64,000 nt of DNA from Streptomyces sp. NBC_00239 (GTDB taxonomy: Bacteria; Actinomycetota; Actinomycetes; Streptomycetales; Streptomycetaceae), in contig NZ_CP108095.1 of assembly GCF_036194065.1 (NCBI RefSeq), positions 8,308,001 through 8,372,000 on the forward strand, read 5' to 3'. Position 1 is the first letter of the stretch, and each line of letters opens with the position of its first letter. The notes under the pieces were generated by a model, which searched no databases, was not told the DNA's origin, and saw only the letters and a list, made by a program, of their open reading frames with translations. The position numbers were made by a program, and so were the translations under genes. Of this stretch, positions 41,315-50,700 are shown piece after piece.

Positions 41315-42676
41315 TCAGGTCATGTCACGGCTGACCGAGACCAGAGTGGTGTACAGCAGGTCCTCCTCCCAGTTGACGAGGGGGGACCGGTCGGCCGGGG
41401 CCAGCCGGCAGAAGCTGCCTGCGTACGCCCCGCCCAGCAGGAAGGGCGATACCACAGCGGTGACGCGGCGCATCCGTACCTCGTCACCGCGGAGGACCGG
41501 CACGTCGAGTGGACGTGGCGCGACATAGCGCTGCGCGACCATGGGGAACGCTCCCGACAGCGCCTCGTCGACGGCGAGCCGCCAATCGCGCTCGTCCGTG
41601 GTGCGCCCCAGCAACACCCCGCGGCCGCCCATCTCGAACGCCGGCTTCAGCAGGTAGCCGGCCTGCTCGCGCACCAGGTGGGCGGGCAGGTGCTCCCGGC
41701 CGCCGTCCGGCAGGTCCACCGTCCTGTCGGACACCAGGACGGTGTACGGCACGCGCCGTCGCACCACCTCGTGGCCCGGCCGGCCGGCCAGGGCCCCCTC
41801 CCACAGCCAGGCCAGGATCCGCTTGCTGGCGAACCCGAAGGCCGTGCGGGGGACGAACGTGACCGTGCGCTGCGCCCCCTCGATCCGGTCCAGCAGGGCG
41901 GCCGGAGCCCCCAGCCGCTCGGCGACCCTGGGCACGTAGTAGCGCACGGCGAGGTCGAACCGGTTGCCCGCGCCGTCGTTCAGCCGGCCGGCCGTCACGT
42001 CCAGCCCGTCACGGGGATCCGCGCGGATCGCCGCGATCCCGTGGTGCCGGAGCATCCGCACCTCGTCGTCGAACACGGCGTCCGGGTAGGGCTCGCCGGG
42101 CTCCGTGACACCGAGGACGGCGGTAGTGGGCGCCGCTCCGGCCGGGGCCGGGGCCCACGCCCGCAGGACCGCGGACTTGCGGGCGTAGTAGTCGGGGGCG
42201 GTCAGCCGCAGTCCTTTCGACCGCAGCCGGCGGGCGGCCGGGCCCCCGAGATGGGCCCGCGCCGCAGCGGCCATCGCGCCCGCACCGCCGAGCGCGCTGT
42301 CCACGTTGACCTCGCAGACCCGCCACCCCGAAGTTCCCAGGACGACATCGGCGCGGACGGAGTCGGCCCACTGCCCGATGCCGGGGGTTGCGGATGCCAC
42401 GGGACGGTGCTGTAGACCGGCGAGCGCGGCGAGCCGGCCCGGGTCCCCGTCGCAGCGCCGCAGTGCCTCCTCGCGGATCAGCTCCGTCAGGGCACGGAAT
42501 TCCGCAACCCACGTCCGGAGTTCACCGCGTCCGGTGAGGAGCGGGCGGGCGGGCATCCAGCCCTCGGCGTCCGCGAACGGATGGCCGTGCATCGCCGCGC
42601 GCAGGCCCGCGGCCTCCTCCTCGGGACGCGCCAGCTCCTGCTGCCATGCCGTGGTGGCCACGTCCGGCCGCGTCAC
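41315..42676 (-). CDS. ATP-grasp-like amide ligase candidate (paralogue D)
   Basis: A 453-residue relative of the three proteins encoded at 26255-30104. GTG 42676 overlaps the NRPS stop (GTGA). Landmarks: WMPARPLLTGRGELRTWVAE, SGWRVCEVNVDSALGGAGAM (E-V-N instead of E-C-N), TTAVLGVTEPGEPYPDAVFD, FASKRILAWLWEGAL, and nucleotide site YLLKPAFEMGGRGVLLGRTT followed by MVAQRYVAPRPLDVPV. The glycine loop is intact. Being coupled to the main NRPS rather than to the other three copies, it may act at a different step, for example on the first or last residue of the peptide. Confidence 0.75.
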   Translation of the reverse strand: MTRPDVATTAWQQELARPEEEAAGLRAAMHGHPFADAEGWMPARPLLTGRGELRTWVAEFRALTELIREEALRRCDGDPGRLAALAGLQHRPVASATPGIGQWADSVRADVVLGTSGWRVCEVNVDSALGGAGAMAAAARAHLGGPAARRLRSKGLRLTAPDYYARKSAVLRAWAPAPAGAAPTTAVLGVTEPGEPYPDAVFDDEVRMLRHHGIAAIRADPRDGLDVTAGRLNDGAGNRFDLAVRYYVPRVAERLGAPAALLDRIEGAQRTVTFVPRTAFGFASKRILAWLWEGALAGRPGHEVVRRRVPYTVLVSDRTVDLPDGGREHLPAHLVREQAGYLLKPAFEMGGRGVLLGRTTDERDWRLAVDEALSGAFPMVAQRYVAPRPLDVPVLRGDEVRMRRVTAVVSPFLLGGAYAGSFCRLAPADRSPLVNWEEDLLYTTLVSVSRDMT

Positions 42677-45600
42677 CCCTGCTCCCGTACGGCGGGGGCC
42701 GTGGAGCGGGCGCCCAGGCCGCGAACCCGCCGGACCCGGCGCAGCAGTGCCTCGCGGTCGGCGCCGCCGGTGCGGGCGCCGGACGGAGCTTCCGCGGTGG
42801 GCGGACTGAGCCGCTCCGCGAGACTTCTGACGGACGGGTACTCGAAGACGAGGTGTGAAGGGACGGGGCGGCCCAGTCGGCGGGCCAGACGGCTGCACAC
42901 GGTCAAGACGGCCATGGAATCGCCCCCGAGCGCGAAGAAGTCGTCGTCGAGCCCGACCGGGTTCCGGCCGAGCACCTCCTCCCATTCCTGGGCCACCTCG
43001 CGCTCGACGTGTGTCATCGCCTGCCGCCCCAGCCCCTGCGCGTGCGCGGCGGCCACCAGCACTGCGGCCTGATCGATCTTGCCGTTCGCCGTGAGCGGCA
43101 GCCGGTCGAAGACCGCAATCTGCGCCGGGACGAGGTAGCCGGGCACCCGGTCGCGGAGCCAGCCGCGCAATGCTTGCTCGTCCGGCTGCTCCGGCGCCGG
43201 TGCCGCCTCCACGGCGGCGACGAGCCGCCGGCCGCCAGCCGGGTCGGGTGTGGTCAGCGCCAGGGCCCGGCGGACGGCGGGGTGCGCCGTGAGTGCGTGC
43301 TCCACCTCGCCGGTCTCCACACGAAAACCGCGGATCTTGACCTGCCCGTCGCGGCGGCCGAGGTACTCGATGGCTCCGTCGGGCAGCAGCCGTCCCATGT
43401 CCCCCGTCCGGTAGAGCCGGCCGTCTGCGCCGTCGGAACGGGTAACGAACTTCTCCGCGGTGAGCCCGGGGTCGTTGAGGTAGCCCACGGCGAGCCCGGC
43501 GCCGCCCACCACGATCTCGCCGACGGCGCCGACCGGCAGCGGGACGAGCCGTTCGTCCATGACCTGTGCGGTGGACCCGCTCACGGATCGGCCGACGGGG
43601 ACGGACCGCAGGGTCCCGGGATCACGGTCCAGCCGGTGGCAGCAAGAGAAGGTCGTGTTCTCCGTGGGGCCGTACCCGTTGACCAGCGCGGCGCGCGGGA
43701 TGTGCTCCTCGGCCTGCGCGAACAGTGCGGGGGGTACTGCCTCGCCCCCCACCAAGAGGTGCCGCATGCCGGCCAATTTCCAGGGCTCGGCCTCGATCAT
43801 GCGGGCGAACAGGGTGACAGTGAAGAAGCCGACGGTCACGCCGTGGGCGGCGATCGCCGTGCAGAGCAGGCCCGGATCGGCGAGGTCTGCCGGCTCCGGG
43901 ACGACCACGGAACCGCCGTTGACGAGTGGCCCCCACAGTTCCAGGGTGGCCGCGTCGAACGAGGAGTTGGCCACCAGCATGGTGCGGTCGTTGCGGTCCA
44001 TGGGCAGAGTGGTGCTGCCGTGGACGAGCCGTACCACCGCACGGTGCGGTACGCCCACCAGTTTGGCTGTGCCGCTGGTGCCTGAGGTCGGCATCACGTA
44101 GAGCAGGTCCCCCGGCCCTGCCGGGTCCTCCCCGGCGATGCGGGGAGGCTCTCCCGTCACATCGTCCACCAGAACGGTGGCGACCCCCTCGGGAAGTTCG
44201 ATCCCCTCCAGCAGCCCCGTACGGCTGAGGACCACCGCAGCTCCCGAGCGCTCGGCCAGGCCGGGCAGCCGGGTGCGTGCGTGTCCGGGGTCCAGCGGAA
44301 GGTAGGGACGGCCCAGCCGGGCCGTCGCCACCAGGGCTGCGACCAGGTCGGTGGACTTATCGAGGACGACGACCACGGGAGCGCGGCTGCCTCCGGCCAG
44401 GGGCGCGCAGACCGCGGCCAGCGCGTCCGCGCGCCGGGACAACTGCTGGTAGGTCACCGGCGGTTGTCCTGTCCGGAGCACGGCGCTCGCGCCGGGCTGC
44501 TCGGCCACCTGCCGGTCGAACAGCGCGAGGACGGTCGTGTCGTGCCTTGCCGTCCCCGGTACGGGCCGTGCGGACTCCTCCAGCAGCTGTCGCTCCCGAG
44601 GTCCGGTCGCCGGAAGGAGCCCGATCGCGAGGTCCGGGTCCGCCGCCACCGCTTCGAGGAACTCCAGGAAACCGTCCGTCAGGCGCTGCCGCTCGCCTTC
44701 CAGGAACGCGGCATCGTCACACACCCAGCGCAGCCGCAGTCCGTCTGTTTCGTCCACGAAGAGCGTCAGGTCGTACACGGCGTTCATCGGAATGTCAGGC
44801 CACCGGGACAGCACCAGGCCGGCCGCGTGCAACGGATCGCGGTCGCCCACCTCTTGGGCCACCACGATGCGAGCAGGAGCCGCGACTCCACTCCCTCCTC
44901 CGCGGGGCAGGGTCCGGAGCATTTCCTCGAACGGGAGGCTCGCGTGCCGGAACGCCGGCGCGGTTCGCTCGGACACGCTCCTGTGGTAGGCGCGGAACGC
45001 CGCGTCCTGCGCCACACGGTCCCTGACCGGAACGAGGTTGACGAAATAGCCGACCGCGTCGTGCGCACCGGCGTCGTCGCGGCCGGAATGTGCCACGCAC
45101 ACGGTGTTGTCGGGCCCCAGTCCGCGGAGCGACAGGAACGCCTTGAACGCGGCGAGCACCGTGGTGAACAGGGTGCTTCCCTCCGTGGCTGCGACGTTCC
45201 GCAGGGCCGCGGTGGTCCGGTCCGGCACGCCTGCCGTCGATTGCGCGGTACGGCGCGGAGCCTGCGAGGCGGGACGGGTCAGGGGCCCAGGAAGGACCAT
45301 CTGATCGGTGAATCCGTCAAGCTCGCGGCTCCAGAAGGCGCGGGCTGCCGAACTGCCCGCTCCGTCGAGCCAGGACCGCTGGGCCCGGGCGGCCGGGCCC
45401 GGCCCGGCCGCGGGCAACGCGTCCTCGGCGTCCGGGTCGGCGTAGGCACGCGCCAACTCGGCGTCCAGGATATTGGCCGACCAGCCGTCGAAGACGATGT
45501 GATCGGCTGCGACGAGGAGCACGGCGAAGTCCGCGGCACGCAGCAGCTCCGCGTCCCACGCCCGGACCGCGATGTCGAACCGGTGGCTGCGCCACTGTTC

Positions 45601-47739
45601 GAGGCCGGCAGCCACCTCGGCGGGCGAGTCCACCTTCCGTACGGACCACGGGGCGTCGGCCGAGATGCGGACGTGCTGCTCGGGGTCACCGGAGGCATTG
45701 GCTCGGACCACGGTCCGCAGGGCGGGGTGACGGTCGGTCACCTTCTGCAGGGCGGCGCGGAGCCGGCCCTCGTCGAGCGGCCCGTCCAGGCGCACCGCGT
45801 GCAGGACGGTGGTGTCCGCGCTCTGCGGGTGCAGCTCCCGCCAAGCCCACAGGCCCTGCTGTGACGGCGACAGCGGGAACGCTTCCGCGCCGCCGGTCAC
45901 GGCGTCCGTGCCGGAGACCGCTGCGGACACCGGCGCCGGCCGGTTCCCGCAGCGCCGGGTGAGCTCCCTGACGTTTCCCGCCGACAGGACGTCGGCGGCT
46001 GTCGCGGCCAGCCCGGCCGCGCGGATCCGGGTTGCGATCCGCATCGCGGCCAGCGACGAACCGCCGCACCGGTGGAAGTCGTCCGTGACCCCGAGCCAGG
46101 GGGCGTCGAGGACCTCGCGCCAGATGGCGGTCAGGAGTTCCTCCCGGGCCCCGTCCGGCGTCACCCGGACACCCAGCCCCTCGGGCCGGGTGGTGGCACC
46201 GCCGAGCAGTGCCTCCTGGTCCACCTTGCCGTTGGACGTCACCGGCAGCGCATCCACGACGAGGATGCGGTGCGGGAGCATGTAGGCGGGCAGGTGCCGG
46301 GCGAGGGCCTCGCGCAGGTGCGAGGCGTCCACCCGGTCCCGGCCGTCGTCTGCAGGACACTCCGCGGCGGCCCACAGGCGGCGGCCGGCCTCCGTTTCCT
46401 GAGTGAAGACCACGGCCCTGCGCACCCCGGTCTGCGCGGCCAGCACCGACTCGATCTCACTCGTCTCGATGCGGAAGCCGCCGATCTTGACCTGGCCGTC
46501 CACACGGCCCACGAATTCGATGTCCCCGCTCGGCAGCACGCGGGCGTGGTCGCCCGTGCGGTAGATGCGGTGGCCCGCCACCGGATCGACGGTGAACCTG
46601 CCCTCAGCCAGACCAGGCCTCCGGTGGTACCCGCGGGCCAGACCCGCGCCGGCGACGACGAGCTCCCCGACCTCCCCGTCGGCGACCGGCCGCAGGCCCG
46701 CGTCCACCACGGCCACGTGCGTGTTCGCCGGGGCACGTCCGATCGGTGCCCGCCGCCACGGCTCCTCCTCCTGACCGGCGTCGACGAGGTATAGCGTCGC
46801 GACGACGGTGGTCTCCGTCGGCCCGTAGCCGTTGACCACGCGGAGCCCCGGGACCGCGCGGGCGAAACGAGTGAGCAGTTCCCGCGGGAGCGGCTCCACG
46901 CCCACCAGGACCCGGTCGAGCGCCGACCTGCCGCCGTCCCGCTGAGCGGCGTCGACGAGCCCGGGCAGTAGCGCCGGGGGAATGTAGGCGCTGGTCACCC
47001 CCTGGGTGCACAGGGCCTTCCAGAGCAGTTCGGGATCGGTGAGCAGGTCCGTCGGCGGCACGTACAGAGTTCCGCCCCGGGTGAGCGTCGTGAAGATCTC
47101 CCAGACGGTCACGTCGAACGACGGTGACGCGACGAGGGCCCCGACCGGCCTGTCCCGGACCGGCGCGAGCTGCTCGTACCCGCGGAGCATGTTGAGGACC
47201 GAGCCGTGCTCGATCTGCACGCCCTTCGGCCGCCCGGTGGAGCCCGACGTGAACATGACGTAGGCGAGGTCCGACGGCTCCACGGCACGCGGTGCGGCGC
47301 CTGCATCCGGGGACGAGGCGAGGCCCCCGGGCCCCGGGGGCGCGATCTCCTCCAGCCGCAGCACCGGGACGTCACCGGGAACACCGGCCGGGGGAGTGGC
47401 GGACGGATCCACGAGGAGGACGGCCCGCGGTGCGAGGTCCTCCAGAATGAGTGCCTGCCGGGCGGGCGGCAGGCCGGGATCCACGACGCAGTACGCGCCG
47501 CCCGCGTGTAGGACACCGACCAGGGCCAGGACCGTCCGGGCGGACCGGCCGCCCACCACGGCGACCGTGTCCTCGTTGCGCAGACCGACCCCGTGCAGGG
47601 CGGCGGCGACGGCGTCGGCCGTGGCCAGCAGTCGGCCGTAGGTCCAGCTCCCGGTGGCGTCGTGTACGGCGATCCGCTCCGGCACCAGCCGCGCCTCTTC
47701 CACAACGCCGGCGGCCAGGGTCTCGTGCTGCAGGCTCAT
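42673..47739 (-). CDS. NRPS, two modules: A-T-C-A-T
   Basis: A 1688-residue synthetase that begins with an adenylation domain, so it is the probable start of the line. A1: YVMFTSGSTGRPKGVQIEHG, VVNGYGPTETTVVA, YRTGDHARV, QVKIGGFRIETSEIE, VTSNGKVDQEAL. T1: DDFHRCGGSSLAAMRI. C: AADHIVFDGWSANIL, in which the second His and the Asp of HHxxxDG are kept while the first His is Asp. A2: YVMPTSGTSGTAKLVGV, VNGYGPTENTTFSC, YRTGDMGRLLPDG, KIRGFRVETGEVE, LTANGKIDQ. T2: DDFFALGGDSMAVLTV. There is no epimerase or TE. Substrates are not assigned; diaminopropionate and aminoadipate are candidates. Its ATG overlaps the PKS stop (ATGA). Confidence 0.92.
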   Translation of the reverse strand: MSLQHETLAAGVVEEARLVPERIAVHDATGSWTYGRLLATADAVAAALHGVGLRNEDTVAVVGGRSARTVLALVGVLHAGGAYCVVDPGLPPARQALILEDLAPRAVLLVDPSATPPAGVPGDVPVLRLEEIAPPGPGGLASSPDAGAAPRAVEPSDLAYVMFTSGSTGRPKGVQIEHGSVLNMLRGYEQLAPVRDRPVGALVASPSFDVTVWEIFTTLTRGGTLYVPPTDLLTDPELLWKALCTQGVTSAYIPPALLPGLVDAAQRDGGRSALDRVLVGVEPLPRELLTRFARAVPGLRVVNGYGPTETTVVATLYLVDAGQEEEPWRRAPIGRAPANTHVAVVDAGLRPVADGEVGELVVAGAGLARGYHRRPGLAEGRFTVDPVAGHRIYRTGDHARVLPSGDIEFVGRVDGQVKIGGFRIETSEIESVLAAQTGVRRAVVFTQETEAGRRLWAAAECPADDGRDRVDASHLREALARHLPAYMLPHRILVVDALPVTSNGKVDQEALLGGATTRPEGLGVRVTPDGAREELLTAIWREVLDAPWLGVTDDFHRCGGSSLAAMRIATRIRAAGLAATAADVLSAGNVRELTRRCGNRPAPVSAAVSGTDAVTGGAEAFPLSPSQQGLWAWRELHPQSADTTVLHAVRLDGPLDEGRLRAALQKVTDRHPALRTVVRANASGDPEQHVRISADAPWSVRKVDSPAEVAAGLEQWRSHRFDIAVRAWDAELLRAADFAVLLVAADHIVFDGWSANILDAELARAYADPDAEDALPAAGPGPAARAQRSWLDGAGSSAARAFWSRELDGFTDQMVLPGPLTRPASQAPRRTAQSTAGVPDRTTAALRNVAATEGSTLFTTVLAAFKAFLSLRGLGPDNTVCVAHSGRDDAGAHDAVGYFVNLVPVRDRVAQDAAFRAYHRSVSERTAPAFRHASLPFEEMLRTLPRGGGSGVAAPARIVVAQEVGDRDPLHAAGLVLSRWPDIPMNAVYDLTLFVDETDGLRLRWVCDDAAFLEGERQRLTDGFLEFLEAVAADPDLAIGLLPATGPRERQLLEESARPVPGTARHDTTVLALFDRQVAEQPGASAVLRTGQPPVTYQQLSRRADALAAVCAPLAGGSRAPVVVVLDKSTDLVAALVATARLGRPYLPLDPGHARTRLPGLAERSGAAVVLSRTGLLEGIELPEGVATVLVDDVTGEPPRIAGEDPAGPGDLLYVMPTSGTSGTAKLVGVPHRAVVRLVHGSTTLPMDRNDRTMLVANSSFDAATLELWGPLVNGGSVVVPEPADLADPGLLCTAIAAHGVTVGFFTVTLFARMIEAEPWKLAGMRHLLVGGEAVPPALFAQAEEHIPRAALVNGYGPTENTTFSCCHRLDRDPGTLRSVPVGRSVSGSTAQVMDERLVPLPVGAVGEIVVGGAGLAVGYLNDPGLTAEKFVTRSDGADGRLYRTGDMGRLLPDGAIEYLGRRDGQVKIRGFRVETGEVEHALTAHPAVRRALALTTPDPAGGRRLVAAVEAAPAPEQPDEQALRGWLRDRVPGYLVPAQIAVFDRLPLTANGKIDQAAVLVAAAHAQGLGRQAMTHVEREVAQEWEEVLGRNPVGLDDDFFALGGDSMAVLTVCSRLARRLGRPVPSHLVFEYPSVRSLAERLSPPTAEAPSGARTGGADREALLRRVRRVRGLGARSTAPAVREQG

Positions 47740-50700
47740 CGGTTGTCACTTTCGGTCGGCAGGGCGTGGGGTCGGGTGTCCGCGGCCGTGGCGGGCGCGG
47801 TCCGGGCGAAACGGTCCGAGAAGCGCCGGCGGGCCGTCGTCGCGGCAGCCGGCAGCGGGGGCGCCGCCACCGCGGAGAGCCCGTCGCGGGCCAGCCCCTC
47901 CAGCAGCCCCGTGACGCGGTCGGCGAACCGCTGCACGGTCGCGGGCAGGTAGTGCTCGGTGGGGTAGAGCACCTGGAGCTCGAGGCCGTCCGGACCGGGG
48001 AGGAATTCCACGCTGAGGCGGAACTTGACCCGCGACTGCCGCGGCAGCCGCAGCGCACGCATCTCCGGTGCGCCATCGGGACGGGGACCGGACTGTCCGT
48101 CGAACATGGTGGCGATGACCGAGAAGAGAGGGTTCTCCGCACCTCGTCCGCCGAGTCCGGAGAGCCGGACGACGTCCTGGTACGGCAGCTCGCTGTGGTC
48201 CAGCGCGGCCAGGAACGTGTCGCGCACCCCCGCCAGGGAGTCGCCGAGGGTCCCGTCGCCGGTTTCCGGGCGCGGCCGGACCCGTAGCATGACGGGGTCC
48301 ACGAACATGCCCACCACGGAATCGAGACCGGGAAGACTGCGGTTGGCCAGGTTGGTTCCGATTACCACTTCCTCCCTGCCGCACCATTCGCCCAGCGCGA
48401 CGCTCAGCGCGGTCAGCGCCAGCGTGTAGAGCGTGGTGTCCGCCTGCGCGGCGAGAGCCCGCAGCGACGCCAGCACATCGGGGGACAGCGCCCCCCTCGC
48501 CTCGCCCGCGGTCCGCGGGCCGTCCGGTTCCGCCGACGCGTCCTCGGGAGGTGCGACGGGCTCCACGCCTCGAGTCGCCTCCGTCCAGTACGCCACCTGC
48601 CGTTCGTAAGCGGGCGACTCGCGGAACCTCTGCTCCGCCACGACGAAGGCGTCGTACGAGGCCGGGGGCTCCGGCAGCTCCACCGCGCCCCGGGGAGCGA
48701 GCAGCTGCTCCAGGTCCCGGCGGATCAGTTCCACCGACCATGCGTCGATCGCGATGTGATGGCACACCATCAGCACACGGCTGCTCCGTGCCCCGGGGTC
48801 CTTGCCGGAGCCGGCCACCAGGACCCGTACGGAGGCACGCGTCAGATCGAACGGCCGACCGATGAACGCCTCGGTGTGCGTCAGGAACTCGGAGTCGAGA
48901 TCCGGGCCGTCGGCGGCCGTCAGCTCGACCAGCTCGATGTCCACGTCACCGGTGCCCGTGATGCGCCGGCGGGGTGTCCCCGTCGCGTCGACCTCGTAGG
49001 CCGTCCTCAGGCCGGCATGACGCTCCAGCAGCGCACGGAGCCCCGCCGCCGCCCGCTCCGGCGCCACACCCGGGAACTCCCAGCCGAAGGGAACGTTGTA
49101 GTTGACTTCCCGAGGGTCAAGCTGCCACAGGTACCACAACCGCTGCTGCACGCTGGCCAGCGCACCGCCGACGTCGGCAGACCCGGCCGGAACCGCGTTC
49201 TCCGCAGGCCGGCGCGCCCCGGCGCAGACCGTTTCGAGCTCCCGCACCGAACGGGCCCGGAGCAGGGCGGCCAGCGGTACCTCCACCCCGAGCGATGCCT
49301 GGAGCTGTGCCGCGATCTGCATCATCTGCAGCGAGTCCGCACCCAACATGCGCAAGCTCCTGTCCGGATCTCCCGGAGCATCGCCCAGCACCTGCTCGAC
49401 GATCTTCAGTACGGTGCCCAGCACCTGCCCCGGCTCGCCCACCCCGCCCCCGCCGGCACTGCTCACCGCAGCCTCGCGGGCGACGCGTGCCAGCCCCGCG
49501 AGGACTCCCGCGCGGCGCGTCTCGGTGTCCGTGACCGCCGCGACCACCAACGGCGCGGGCGTGCGCAGCGCCCGGCGCAGCAGGCGGCTGCCCTCGACGC
49601 CGTCCAGCGCCCCGTCGGCAGGCTGCAGGTTTGCGCTCCAGCCGTCCCAGCAGACACTGGTCCACGGCACCCCGGTACGCGCTGTTTCGCGCACCGCGAG
49701 GGCATCGAGGAAGGCGTTCGCGCTGACGTAGGGGCCGAAACCCAGGCCGCCGAGGACGGTCGAGATCGACGAGAACAGGACGACGAACGAGCACGGCCGC
49801 TCGCGCAGCACCGCCGCGAGGACGGCCGCGCCGCGCACCTTGGCGGCGGCGACGTCGGAGGAGGGTGCTTCCAGGGCCTGCTCCAGCAGCGGGAAATCCT
49901 CGGTGTCCGTGTGGCCGGCGAGGTGGAAGAACCCGTCCACGGCACCGAACTCGCGCTCCGCCTCGGCGAGTACGGAGCGCAGCTCCTGCTCGCTGGTGAC
50001 ATCGAGACGGACATTTCGCACGGTGCAGCCCCGGCGCCGGGCCGCGTCCACCATCGCCTGCTGCGCCGCGCCGAGCGGCCGCTCGGGGTCACGGCCGGCG
50101 AGCAGCAGCGTCACCGGAGCCTCCCGGCTGAGTGCGTCCGCCACCACGGCGCCGAGCCGGCCCGTGCCGCCCAGCACGAGATAGGTGCCGCCCTCCTTGA
50201 CCGCGGTGCGTTCCTGCAGGGGCGCGGTCCGGTGGTGTGTGGTGAACCGGATGCCGTCGCGGTAGGCCACGTCACGGGGATCTGGCATGGCGAGTTCCGC
50301 GAGCACGGCCTCGGCGGCCGCGGCGCCGCCGCCCCCCAGGTCCACCAGATGCGCGCGCATGCCGGGGAATTCGTGCGGAAGGCATCGCACCAGACCCAGT
50401 GCGGCGGCGGCCCCGGTGCAGGGCTCCTCGTCCGGCAGGACGGTGCTCAGCCCACGGGTGACCACCAGGTACGTGGCGGGCAGCGGCCTATGGGAGAGCA
50501 GGTCGCGGGCCGGGTTCCAGAGGCCTTCGGCGAGCCATGCGTCGACGTCCGCATCCTCCAGCAGTGCCCGCTCTGGGACCGCGCCGGTCTCCGCCCACCG
50601 CAGGTCCACGACGGCGTCGGCCGGTTCCGTGCCGTGCCCGGCCACGAGGGTGGTTCCCGCCTCGGCGAGCAGGCCCGCGACGGCGTCGGCCAGTGCCCCG

